Shown here: one piece after another, positions 17,096 through 24,961 of the stretch | Layout of the letters: each line of letters opens with the position of its first letter | Position numbering within the stretch: the first letter of the stretch is position 1 | Origin: Salinibaculum rarum | GTDB lineage: Archaea; Halobacteriota; Halobacteria; Halobacteriales; Haloarculaceae | DNA: 64,000 bases | Reading direction: 5' to 3' | Assembly (NCBI RefSeq): GCF_030505615.1 | Contig: NZ_CP129992.1 | Span: forward strand, 682,001 to 746,000 | Program-made: the position numbers and the translations under genes | The notes under the pieces: generated by a model | What the model was told of the DNA's origin: nothing | Seen by the model: only the letters and a program-made list of their open reading frames with translations | Databases searched by the model: none

Positions 17096-17616
17096 CGCTC
17101 GACGGTCAACAGCGCGACGCGCTCACAGACCACGTCGGCGAGCGTGCCCTCGGTAGCGCCCAGTTCCCGCTCGGAGATGTCGAAAAAGTCCATCACGCGC
17201 TCGCGGTCGTACTCACCCAGCGTCGCTGCGGGGTCGAGCAAGTCACCGACCGCTGCCGCTGCGCCAGCCTCATCGCCTCCCGCTGCATCCGCTTCGTCGC
17301 CTCCTGCTGGCCCGTCGTCGACGACCACGACTGCCGGCGTCGTCCCCTCGTCGACGCCTATCTCGAGTGCCCGGTTTATCTGGCGGCGACCGGCCGCGTA
17401 CAGCAGTATCTCGACTGCGCGATTCCGGGCGATCATCTCATCGCGTTCGGCCGCGCGGTTGGCCAGCGCCACCGCCCGTTCCAGATGCTCGCGTCCGACG
17501 ACGTACCGGGCGTCGAACGCCTGGACCGCGACGCCGTACTCCGCGCCGATGGCACCAAGTTCCTCGACGAAGGCGTCCACGTCTTCGACTGTCGCCGTGC
17601 CCTCGATTACCTCCAT
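17092..17616 (-). CDS. KEOPS complex subunit Cgi121
   Basis: 174 residues. The fold pattern FDARYVVGREHLERAVALA, then RNRAVEILLYAAGRRQINRAL, matches Cgi121, the small KEOPS subunit that binds the tRNA 3' end. KEOPS installs threonylcarbamoyl on A37 of ANN-decoding tRNAs. The region around residues 100-120 has an Ala/Gly/Asp-rich insertion (PAGGDEADAAGGDEAGAA), probably a flexible loop. The end (MDFFDISERELGATEG) matches the conserved C-terminal helix. It overlaps hel308 by one base and the flavoprotein by four, so the three are one operon. Other KEOPS genes are not in the window. Confidence 0.85.
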   Translation of the reverse strand: MEVIEGTATVEDVDAFVEELGAIGAEYGVAVQAFDARYVVGREHLERAVALANRAAERDEMIARNRAVEILLYAAGRRQINRALEIGVDEGTTPAVVVVDDGPAGGDEADAAGGDEAGAAAAVGDLLDPAATLGEYDRERVMDFFDISERELGATEGTLADVVCERVALLTVER

Positions 17617-19973
17617 CAGAAATCACCAAGGTTCGCCTGGTCCTCGCCGGCAGTCCCCTCTGCATCCGCCGACACACTGTCATCTGTTCCTTCGTGAGAA
17701 ATTTCCTCGGATGGGTCCACATCTGCCATCGACGGATTGCGGTGTCCGGCGTTTTCGAGGACGTTCTCGGCGGTCTTCTCCCGGCCGCGAAGCGCCGCCA
17801 GGACGACGGACTTGTCGGCGTCCCGGAGGTCCGCTCGCGTCTCGATGCCGGCCTCGAAGAGTCGGCGGGCGCGCTTGCGACCCACGCCGCGAACGCCAGC
17901 GAGGTCGACCAGTTCCGACCGAACACCGTGTTCGGCCCGGGTCCGGGCCTCCCGAATCGCAGGCACGGCGTCGACATCGAGTTCCGAGACCAGCGACTCC
18001 GCCGCCCCGAGTAACCACTGTGCAGTCTCGACTTTCCCGCGGATGTCGCCCGGCCCGATGCTGTAGCGGTCGGTAATCTCGTCCTCGTCGAGTTCGCTGG
18101 CCCAGTCTTCGAGCAGGCAAGCGGTCTTCAGCGCCGACAGCCAGTCGTCGAAGCGGTCCTCGTATTCGGAGGGTGCCCGACCCAGCAACTCGTTTTCTCG
18201 TTCGTAGGCAATTTTGGTGTATTTCTCCTCGTCGCCCGAGCGGAGGTACAGTTCGTACATGTCCGGCGTGCGCGCGACGAGGTGGTACAGACCGAGCGCG
18301 GTGAGTTCGGGGGCCCCGTCACCACCGCCGCCCTGCTCGCGGAGTTCGTTGGCAGTCTGGAAGCTACCGGCCTCGTCAGACGCGTCCGCGGTGGTCGCCC
18401 CCGTATCTCGCTGGGCCGCCCGCAGGCCGTCGATGATTTCGGCGGCGCTCATCGGGTCGAGGTAGAGACGTGAGACGGTGTGACCGAGGCTGGTTGGGGA
18501 GAGTTCCTCCCCCTCTTGGGTCAAGAAGTCGTTCCGAACCAGATACTCGATGACGTTGTCGGTGACCTGTTCGAGTCGGTGGCGGTCGGCGGTCTGTTCG
18601 GCGTACAGCGTGCCCTCCAGGAAGTCCAGCAGTCCCTCGCGGGAGCGCGCGAAGTTCGATGCAACGGTCGCGAGGATGTGCGTTCTGAGTGCGGGTTCGG
18701 CGGCCAGTTTCGACTCGACGGGTTCGGGGTCGGCCCAGACGTACCGCTCGAACAGTTCGTCGAGTTCGTCGTGGCTGGAGGCGACGAGGACCGCCTCGCC
18801 GTAGGGGTCCAGTCCCGGCCGCCCGGCCCGGCCCATCATCTGGTGGACCTCCAGCACCGAGAGGGGTTTCATCCCACCCATGGTCCCGTCGTAGCGCCGC
18901 CAGTCCCGGACGACGACCCGACGGCTGGGGGTGTTGACTCCGGCGGCGAGAGTGGGTGTCGCGGAGACGACTTTCAGCAGTCGGTCCCGAAAGGCGTCTT
19001 CGACGAGCGAGCGGTGCTCGCGTGCCAGGCCGGCGTGGTGAAACGCCGCCCCCTTCGCGACGGCATCGGCGAGGTCATCGCTGGTCTCGGTGTCGCTCAC
19101 GTCGCGAATCTCGGCGGCGATTTCCGCGAGTTCGTCCCGCTCGTCTCCGGAGAGGAATGCTTCGGTCGTGCCGGTCAGTCGCCGTGCGGCGGCCTCGGCG
19201 TTGCGCCGGGAGTTGACGAAGACCAGCGAGGAGCCGTCGTCTTCGAGCGTATCGCGGACGACAGCGGCAGTCTGGTCCTCGCTGTTTTTGACTGCGACGC
19301 GTGACTGGCTCCCGTCTTCGAGATGAAGCGCGTCACCGTAGTGGACGCCCTTCTGGAGTTCGATGGGGCGCCAGTCCGAGTCGACCAGTTTCGCGTCCAG
19401 CCAGTCGGCCAGTTCGTTCGCGTTGCCGATGGTCGCCGAGAGCGCGACGGTCTGCAGCGAGGGGTTCAGCGAGCGGAGTTTCGCGAGTGTGACCTCCAGC
19501 GTCGGGCCGCGCTCGCCGTCGTCGACCAGGTGGACTTCGTCTGCGACGACCGAGGATAGGTCGTCGAGCCACGGCGCGTCGTTTCGCACGAGGGAATCGA
19601 CCTTCTCGCTGGTGGCGACGACGATGTCCTTGTCGGCGAGCCAGCCACCCTCCGATTCGTAGTTGCCCGTCGAGACGCCGATGTCGAGGCCGTACTGTTC
19701 GTACTCCTCGAAGTCGGCCTGCTTCTCGCTGGCGAGTGCGCGCAGGGGGACGATGTACAGCGCCTTCCCCTGGCGTTCGATAGACGAGAGCATCGCCAGC
19801 GTCGCGATGAGTGTTTTCCCACTGGCGGTGGGTATCGAGGCGACGAGACTCTCGTTTTCGGTGACGCCGGCCTCGACGGCCTCGGCCTGTGGCGGGTACA
19901 GCGACTCGATGCCCTGCTCGCGCAGGTGGTCGGGCAGCCAGTCGGGCACGCCCGGGATGTCCGCAACGTCCAT
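17616..19973 (-). CDS. hel308: ATP-dependent DNA helicase Hel308
   Basis: 785 residues. The Ski2-like superfamily 2 helicase set is present: SIPTASGKT (Walker A), [11 protein letters not shown] (DEVH box), [12 protein letters not shown] (motif III) and [10 protein letters not shown] (motif VI). Winged-helix and ratchet domains follow. Near the C-terminus [19 protein letters not shown] is a helix-hairpin-helix brake domain, and an acidic tail ends the protein. Hel308 unwinds the lagging strand at stalled forks and restrains recombination. Neighbouring Cgi121 and the flavoprotein share its transcript. GTTTAAACG about 30 bases upstream on the minus strand is the likely TATA box. Confidence 0.95.
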   Translation of the reverse strand: MDVADIPGVPDWLPDHLREQGIESLYPPQAEAVEAGVTENESLVASIPTASGKTLIATLAMLSSIERQGKALYIVPLRALASEKQADFEEYEQYGLDIGVSTGNYESEGGWLADKDIVVATSEKVDSLVRNDAPWLDDLSSVVADEVHLVDDGERGPTLEVTLAKLRSLNPSLQTVALSATIGNANELADWLDAKLVDSDWRPIELQKGVHYGDALHLEDGSQSRVAVKNSEDQTAAVVRDTLEDDGSSLVFVNSRRNAEAAARRLTGTTEAFLSGDERDELAEIAAEIRDVSDTETSDDLADAVAKGAAFHHAGLAREHRSLVEDAFRDRLLKVVSATPTLAAGVNTPSRRVVVRDWRRYDGTMGGMKPLSVLEVHQMMGRAGRPGLDPYGEAVLVASSHDELDELFERYVWADPEPVESKLAAEPALRTHILATVASNFARSREGLLDFLEGTLYAEQTADRHRLEQVTDNVIEYLVRNDFLTQEGEELSPTSLGHTVSRLYLDPMSAAEIIDGLRAAQRDTGATTADASDEAGSFQTANELREQGGGGDGAPELTALGLYHLVARTPDMYELYLRSGDEEKYTKIAYERENELLGRAPSEYEDRFDDWLSALKTACLLEDWASELDEDEITDRYSIGPGDIRGKVETAQWLLGAAESLVSELDVDAVPAIREARTRAEHGVRSELVDLAGVRGVGRKRARRLFEAGIETRADLRDADKSVVLAALRGREKTAENVLENAGHRNPSMADVDPSEEISHEGTDDSVSADAEGTAGEDQANLGDF

Positions 19974-19997
19974 TATGCGTGGGTGGGGCGTGCCACC

Positions 19998-20007
19998 GTT
20001 TAAACGT
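19998..20007 (-). promoter_or_regulatory. TATA box (palindromic) of hel308
   Basis: CGTTTAAACG is a 10-bp palindrome about 25-34 bases before the hel308 ATG at 19973. Because it is symmetric it could also fire in the other direction, towards the ferredoxin gene, though that gene has its own element at about 20056. Confidence 0.5.
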
Positions 20008-20087
20008 TCGTTCAGTGAAGCCGTCTGCGCGGAGAAATTCTGCTAGTAGTCCACACGCTTTTACCGGCCGACTTCCCATGCCAGTGT

Positions 20088-20333
20088 ATGCGAATCGAAT
20101 ACGACCGCGACACCTGTATCGGGATGTTCCAGTGTGTCGCAGAGTGGGACGCCTTCGAGGAGGACAAAGACGCCGGGAAGGCGATACTCCGGGACAGCGA
20201 CGAGGACGAGGATGGTGTGTTCGTCCGCGAAGTCCCGGACGACGCAGAACTCGACGCGAAGTTCGCGGCGCGTGCCTGTCCGGTCGATGCCATCGCCGTC
20301 TACGACGACGACGGCGAACAGTTGATTCCCTAA
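20088..20333 (+). CDS. Small acidic ferredoxin, [3Fe-4S] type
   Basis: 81 residues. CIGMFQC at residues 10-16 gives a Cys-x5-Cys pair, and ACPVDAI near residue 62 gives the Cys-Pro partner. Three cysteines in this spacing, lacking the second Cys of CxxCxxC, fit a single [3Fe-4S] cluster. The rest is acidic (DEDEDG, DDDGEQ), as in halophile proteins. It probably donates electrons to a cytosolic oxidoreductase; the partner is not evident. CTTTTACC about 25-31 bases upstream gives a leaderless start. It converges on the MaoC-like gene with a two-base gap. Confidence 0.82.
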   Translation: MRIEYDRDTCIGMFQCVAEWDAFEEDKDAGKAILRDSDEDEDGVFVREVPDDAELDAKFAARACPVDAIAVYDDDGEQLIP

Positions 20334-20335
20334 AC

Positions 20336-20710
20336 TCAGACGTATCCCTCTACCGTCGCCTCCAGGACGACATCGGGTGTAGACTCCCCTGGCCGTTCGA
20401 CCACGACGGCCGCCTCGACGTAGGTGTGTTCGCCGCGAGTATCGACATGCTCGGTCGTCCACCGGCAGGTCAGCGGCTGGCCGGTGTAGACCGGTTTCGA
20501 GAAGTGCAGGTCCATCCGTCGGGAGAGCACCTCATGGTCGCCGCCGATTTTCGTCAGCAGACTACCCGTCAACAGTCCCTGGACGAGCACGCGTCCCTCC
20601 TCGTCGGGGTCGGTGTGACGTGGCTGGTCGTCCCCGGTCAGGTCCGCAAACTGCAGGACGTCCTCGCGGGTGAACGTCCGCTCGTGTGTGTACGTCTCGC
20701 CTTCCTCCAT
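20336..20710 (-). CDS. MaoC/hot-dog fold protein
   Basis: 124 residues from ATG 20710 (MEEGETYTHERTFTRED). The pattern FTREDVLQFADLTGDDQPRH, then VLVQGLLTGSLLTKIGG and HFSKPVYTGQPL, is that of the MaoC hydratase superfamily. The catalytic block has GDDQPRH where PhaJ-type enzymes have GDxNPxH, so Asp and His are kept but Asn is lost. It may act as a thioesterase or hydratase, or be non-catalytic. The frame stays open to 20911 opposite the MATE gene; those codons are not protein-like. It is not close to the pha locus, so a link to PHA is only a family resemblance. Confidence 0.65.
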   Translation of the reverse strand: MEEGETYTHERTFTREDVLQFADLTGDDQPRHTDPDEEGRVLVQGLLTGSLLTKIGGDHEVLSRRMDLHFSKPVYTGQPLTCRWTTEHVDTRGEHTYVEAAVVVERPGESTPDVVLEATVEGYV

Positions 20711-20786
20711 GGAGGGGGCAGGCACGCCCGACGGAAAAGCCCGATAGTCGAAAGACAAGTAGCCCTGGCGATAAAATCCGTGGCCA

Positions 20787-22247
20787 ATGGCTGTCCGCGC
20801 GCTCGTCCAGCGAGTGCTCGACTGGTTTCCGGCCGTTCTCGCCCGGCTGGGACTCGTCGAGCGCGTGAAAGCGACCGAGGCCTTCGACCTCGCGGTCCCC
20901 GTGATGGTCACCGGCGGGCTGCGCGTCCTGTTGCGGATGGCCGATTTCCTCTTCGTTGGGCTCGCGCTCGGCGACGCCGCGATTGCCGGTCTCGAACTCG
21001 GCTTTCAGTACTACTTCATCGGTTTTGGCCTCTCGCTGGCGCTGACCTCGGGGACAATTAGCGTCGTCTCCCGGCTACAGGGTGCGGGCGAGCGTGCCCG
21101 TGCGAACCTCGCGGTCAAGCAGTCTTTGTGGCTCTCGCTTGCAGTGTCGCTCCCCCTGACGGCCGTTAGCTGGGTGTACGCCGAGCCACTCGTCGGGGTG
21201 TTGACAGGGGACCCGGCCGTCGTCCGCTACGGCAGCGCCTACCTCCAGGTCGTGATGCTCTCGCTTGCCTTCCAGTTCTGGAGTATGGTCTCCGCACGCG
21301 CACTCGCCGGCAGCGGCGATACGCGGACGCCGATGTACGTCCGCCTCCTGACCCTACCGACCAACGTCGTTCTCAACGCGGTGTTGGTCTTCGGACTGGG
21401 ACCGGCCCCGACACTCGGCGTCGTCGGCGCGGCGCTTGGTACCGCAATCGCCAACATGGTCGCCGCGCTGGTCTTTTTCGCGCTCCTTGCCTCCGGCCGG
21501 TACGACGTCACGCTCCCGCTGGGTGGCCGGCAGTTCGATGCCGGACTCGTCCGCGAGATTGTCCGTGTCGCGTCCCCGCTTGCGGGAATGCGACTGCTCC
21601 AGACGACGGCCCGCTTTCCGTTCCTGTTCATCCTCGGCGTGCTCGGAACGCCCGCAGTCGCGGCCTACGCTATCGGTCGCCGGGTCATGATGTTCGCGCT
21701 GATGCCCGCGTGGGGGTACTCGACGGCCGCCAGCACGCTCGTTGGACAGTCACTCGGTGCAGGCCACGAGGACGAGGCCACCGACTACGGCTGGCAGACG
21801 CTCCGGCTCGGGTTGGTGACGCAACTGCTCGCGGCGGGCGTCCTCGTGCTCGCGGCCCGTCCCATCGCGACCGCCTTCGGGACGGCACACGTCGACCTCA
21901 CCGTCGATTTCATCCGCGTGTTCGGCCTCGCGACGGCGGGATTTTCCGTCTCCCGAACGATGCGGGGGAGCCTGCGCGGCGCCGGAGACACCCACTGGCC
22001 GCTGTATGGAACCTTCATCGGGTCGTACGTCGTCCGGATTCCGCTCGCAGCGCTCGCACTCCCGACGGCGGTTACCATCAGCGTGGCCGGCTTCTCGATG
22101 ACGCCAGGGCTCGGGCTGGGCTACCCGGCGATATTCCTGGCGCTACTCGGGGATTACTACACCAAAGCTGTGGTGAATACGGGGCGGTTCTGGTCCGGGC
22201 ACTGGAAAGCCGTCGCCCGACGAGCGAGCGTCGGCTCGGCGGACTGA
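20787..22247 (+). CDS. MATE-family efflux transporter
   Basis: 486 residues with about twelve hydrophobic spans in two similar halves. The first half begins AFDLAVPVMVTGGLRVLLRMAD, and the second AGMRLLQTTARFPFLFILG, as in MATE proteins. SARALAGSGDTRTPMYV and its counterpart MRGSLRGAGDTHWPLYGT are the paired loop signatures of the family. MATE proteins export cationic drugs or metabolites in exchange for Na+ or H+; in a halophile Na+ antiport is likely. The substrate is not known. It stands alone, with the ATG 76 bases beyond the MaoC-like start, and converges with the CBS gene. Confidence 0.9.
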   Translation: MAVRALVQRVLDWFPAVLARLGLVERVKATEAFDLAVPVMVTGGLRVLLRMADFLFVGLALGDAAIAGLELGFQYYFIGFGLSLALTSGTISVVSRLQGAGERARANLAVKQSLWLSLAVSLPLTAVSWVYAEPLVGVLTGDPAVVRYGSAYLQVVMLSLAFQFWSMVSARALAGSGDTRTPMYVRLLTLPTNVVLNAVLVFGLGPAPTLGVVGAALGTAIANMVAALVFFALLASGRYDVTLPLGGRQFDAGLVREIVRVASPLAGMRLLQTTARFPFLFILGVLGTPAVAAYAIGRRVMMFALMPAWGYSTAASTLVGQSLGAGHEDEATDYGWQTLRLGLVTQLLAAGVLVLAARPIATAFGTAHVDLTVDFIRVFGLATAGFSVSRTMRGSLRGAGDTHWPLYGTFIGSYVVRIPLAALALPTAVTISVAGFSMTPGLGLGYPAIFLALLGDYYTKAVVNTGRFWSGHWKAVARRASVGSAD

Positions 22248-22682
22248 TTACTCGAACTCGCCTTCGTGGACGTCGCGTTCCGGCTGGGAGGCCATCTTGA
22301 TGCGGCTCCGCGGGAAGAAGTGAGCGAGGTCGGTCGTCGTGACGATGCCGACGGGCTCGCCGTCCTCAGTGACGGGCAACTTCTTGACGCCGTTGTGCCC
22401 CATCCGTTCGCCGGCCGTCCGGACCGCTTCGTGTGGCCGGATGGTGACGACCGGGTCGGACATAATCTCCGCAACCGTCGTCGCAGAGAGGTCGAGTCCG
22501 CCCCCGACTGCGCGGACGATGTCCGTCTCGGTGACGATGCCCTCGATGATGTCGTCACCGACGACGAGCGAGCCGACGTGTTCGTCGGCGAGGACTTCGG
22601 CAGCCTCGGCGACTGTCGTGTCCTGTGTGACTGTGATGACGGGGCTGCTCATGATTTCGCTGACCGGTGTTTCGTCAGTCAT
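22248..22682 (-). CDS. CBS-domain pair protein
   Basis: 144 residues, consisting almost only of two CBS repeats: VSEIMSSPVITVTQDTTVAEAAEVL and VAEIMSDPVVTIRPHEAVRTAGERM, each followed by the GIVTETD / GIVTTTD strand. A short Arg-containing tail (FFPRSRIKMASQPE) ends it. Stand-alone CBS pairs bind adenine nucleotides or S-adenosylmethionine and serve as energy or ligand sensors; the partner is not evident. ATG 22682 is chosen over a TTG two codons upstream. AAAGTTAAGCC about 30 bases upstream on the minus strand is a good TATA box. Confidence 0.88.
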   Translation of the reverse strand: MTDETPVSEIMSSPVITVTQDTTVAEAAEVLADEHVGSLVVGDDIIEGIVTETDIVRAVGGGLDLSATTVAEIMSDPVVTIRPHEAVRTAGERMGHNGVKKLPVTEDGEPVGIVTTTDLAHFFPRSRIKMASQPERDVHEGEFE

Positions 22683-22743
22683 ATTCAAAGGTGTACACCG
22701 GGCAGGGCTTAACTTTGGCCCCTGGGATAGGTCGAAATCTGTG

Positions 22744-22753
22744 CCTTTTTATC
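22744..22753 (+). promoter_or_regulatory. TATA box of the 29-residue membrane-peptide gene
   Basis: CTTTTTATC lies about 23-32 bases before the ATG at 22776, predicting a leaderless transcript that would also carry the downstream gene at 22865. Confidence 0.6.
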
Positions 22754-22775
22754 ACTGCTGGTGGAAGCGTGCGGT

Positions 22776-22865
22776 ATGAACAACGCAACGAAAGTCACCA
22801 TCGGAACCATCGTCCTCTCGGCGCTGCTGGTCGGGGTTCTCGTGGCCAACCTCGCGCTGGCCTGA
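22776..22865 (+). CDS. 29-residue single-span membrane peptide
   Basis: The ORF encodes 29 residues: a polar start MNNATKVTIG, then one continuous hydrophobic helix (TIVLSALLVGVLVANLALA). Three observations support translation. A TATA box sits at leaderless distance. The codon choice is normal for the genome. Its stop TGA overlaps the ATG of the next gene (TGATG), the layout of translational coupling. It is too short for standard ORF cut-offs. No function can be read from it; a membrane-anchored partner of the 22865 gene product is a reasonable guess. Confidence 0.6.
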   Translation: MNNATKVTIGTIVLSALLVGVLVANLALA

Positions 22866-23650
22866 TGTTCAGCGAGCGCACGCTCGACGGCGACGTGGCG
22901 GCGGTCCGCGACGAACACGCACCCGATACGCTCGTCTTCGACTGCGAGCGCGACTTCGAGACGATTCCACCCGCACAGGCCGAAGAGCTGGGACTGCTGG
23001 TCGACACAGTCGACCCAGCAAGCGCACCGGCCGAGTGGGTTCCCGAAGACGCCCCGGAGCTTCTCCACCGCTTTGCCGGCGAGCAGTTCACCATCGGCAT
23101 GCCGGGCGACGGCAGCGTCGTCTGGACCCGCCAGACCGACCCCCCGGCTGTCTTCGTGAAACCGCGCCTGGAAGGGTCGCCCGAACCGTTCGTCGACTTT
23201 CTGCTGGCCGAGGCGTTCGTCGAAGTCGGCCTGGACGAACCCGAACAGTTCCTGCAGTTTTTCGGTCCGTCGTATCCGGAGTTTCACGCGGCCGCGGCGC
23301 CGGTCCTTGAGCCGACTGAAACCTATCAGGTCGCCACAGCCTGTTACGACGCGTATCTCGGGCTCCAGACCCGCGACATCTTCGCTGGGTGGGACGACAC
23401 CCACTCGTCGCTGTTCGGCGCCTGGCTGGACGCCGGCGAACGGCTCGAACCGCGCCTGTCGGGACTCTCGACGGCGATGGCCCGCGGCGAGACGGACTTT
23501 GGCGACGCCGCCGAACTGGCCTGCAGCGCCGTCAAACACGCCGCCGAACTCCCGGCGCCGTTCAGCGCCCTCGACGCCGACGCGTACCGCGAACACGGCC
23601 CCTCATACGCGGTCCAGTGGGCCGAACGGACGTTCGAAGCGCTCTCCTGA
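22865..23650 (+). CDS. Conserved haloarchaeal protein of unknown function
   Basis: 261 residues from ATG 22865, coupled to the small membrane peptide by a TGATG overlap. It is soluble, acidic and mostly helical, rich in Trp/Phe/Ala (WAERTFEAL at the end, FLQFFGPSYPEFHAAAAP in the middle). It has no signal peptide and no recognisable catalytic motif. The frame continues upstream to 22667, but those codons overlap the promoter and the small gene. I do not recognise the family with certainty. It is followed by a 114-base convergent gap before the Orc gene, which holds nothing obvious. Confidence 0.7.
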   Translation: MFSERTLDGDVAAVRDEHAPDTLVFDCERDFETIPPAQAEELGLLVDTVDPASAPAEWVPEDAPELLHRFAGEQFTIGMPGDGSVVWTRQTDPPAVFVKPRLEGSPEPFVDFLLAEAFVEVGLDEPEQFLQFFGPSYPEFHAAAAPVLEPTETYQVATACYDAYLGLQTRDIFAGWDDTHSSLFGAWLDAGERLEPRLSGLSTAMARGETDFGDAAELACSAVKHAAELPAPFSALDADAYREHGPSYAVQWAERTFEALS

Positions 23651-23764
23651 CGATCTCCCGTAGCGTCACCCTCAGAAGGCCATCCTTGCCGGCGGCTGTT
23701 TGCACTGTATTAGATTGTTTACGGCAGGTCGGCAGGCGACGGCAACGCTGTACGGCTGGCCCAG

Positions 23765-24892
23765 CTAGATGCGGTCGAGAACGGCCTCGGCGTCGTAGTT
23801 CAAGGAGAGTTCCCGCGAGCGGCCGCGGCCGTCCACGTCGGTGTAGTCGGCCTCGATGATGCCCAGCTGGTCGAGTTTGTTGATAATCTCGGAGTAGCGG
23901 GTGTAGCCCAGGTCCGTCCGCTCGGAGAAGGCGTCGTAGATGTCACCGGCGCGCTCGCCGTCGTGTTCGGCGATGACCTCCACGAGCGCGGTTTCAGAGT
24001 CGGACAGTTCCTGAAGCCGTCGCGAGAGGTGGACGTACTTCGATTTGTCGTAGGCTTCCTCGACGTCCTGGTGTTCGACGGTCCGGGAGGCGCGCATCTC
24101 GGCGGTCAACCCCGCCCGTCGCAACAGGTCGATGCCGACCCGGAGGTCACCGCCCTGTTCCGCGGTGAGTTCCGCGACGCGGTCCAGGACCGGCGTGTCG
24201 ATGACGCCATCGTGAAAGCCTCTGTCGGCGCGCTCGCGGAGAATCTCGACGATTTCGGCCTCATCGTAGTTGGGAAAGTACACCTCCTCTGGTCGGAACA
24301 CCGACTGGACGCGGCTGTCCAGTTCCTCTATCATGTCCAGGTCAAGGTCCGAGGAGATGACGATGACGCCGATTTTCGCCCCGCCCTGTTCCTCGTGGGC
24401 GCGAAGTAGCGAGTACAGCGTGTCGGAGGCCTCAGACTCGTAGAACAGATAGTTCACGTCGTCGAGTGCGACCACCAGCACCTCGTCGTCTTCGACGAGT
24501 TGGTCGGTCACCTGCGAAAAGAGCTTCTTGAACGAGATTCCCGAGGAGGGCGGTTCGTAGTCGAAGACGCCCTCGAAGAGCCGCGAGAACACAGCGTAGC
24601 GCGTCGAGTTGACCTGGCAGTTGACCCGCACGGCCTGCACGTCAGTCTGGGCGCGGAGCTCGTCGAACAGAATCTGAACCGCCGTCGTCTTCCCCGTTCC
24701 CGGCGGTCCCTGCGCCATGACGTTCAGCGGCCGGGAGCCACGCACCGCCGGCCGGAGTGCGTACTTCAGACTCTCCATCTGCGTCCCGCGGTGGATGAAC
24801 GTCTCCGGAACGTAGTCGATTTCGAAGACGTGCTCGTCTCTGAAGACGGATTCGTCCCAGGACAGCATCCCCTCCTCGGGGTCGTCAGTCAT
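23765..24892 (-). CDS. Orc1/Cdc6-type replication initiator
   Basis: 375 residues from ATG 24892. It is an AAA+ ATPase: Walker A QGPPGTGKTTA near residue 60, Walker B VVALDDVNYLF near 145, and sensor-2 DLRVGIDLLRRAG near 255. A C-terminal winged helix follows (YTRYSEIINKLDQLGIIEADY). Orc1/Cdc6 proteins bind origin recognition boxes and load MCM. Haloarchaea encode many copies, only some linked to an origin. No origin-type repeats are visible beside this one, so it may be an accessory copy. A GTG start three codons upstream (24901) is possible. GGATTAAGTG about 30 bases upstream is its TATA box. Confidence 0.92.
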   Translation of the reverse strand: MTDDPEEGMLSWDESVFRDEHVFEIDYVPETFIHRGTQMESLKYALRPAVRGSRPLNVMAQGPPGTGKTTAVQILFDELRAQTDVQAVRVNCQVNSTRYAVFSRLFEGVFDYEPPSSGISFKKLFSQVTDQLVEDDEVLVVALDDVNYLFYESEASDTLYSLLRAHEEQGGAKIGVIVISSDLDLDMIEELDSRVQSVFRPEEVYFPNYDEAEIVEILRERADRGFHDGVIDTPVLDRVAELTAEQGGDLRVGIDLLRRAGLTAEMRASRTVEHQDVEEAYDKSKYVHLSRRLQELSDSETALVEVIAEHDGERAGDIYDAFSERTDLGYTRYSEIINKLDQLGIIEADYTDVDGRGRSRELSLNYDAEAVLDRI

Positions 24893-24961
24893 CACTTTCA
24901 CCGAGCCGTCGCCGCCACTTAATCCTATTGCAGAACCGACCAGACACGACAGCGACGGGCA

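Noticed and set aside
24893..24961. Replication origin next to the Orc/Cdc6 gene
   Set aside because: The gap is only about 70 bases, with no long AT-rich element or repeated origin-recognition-box-like sequences.
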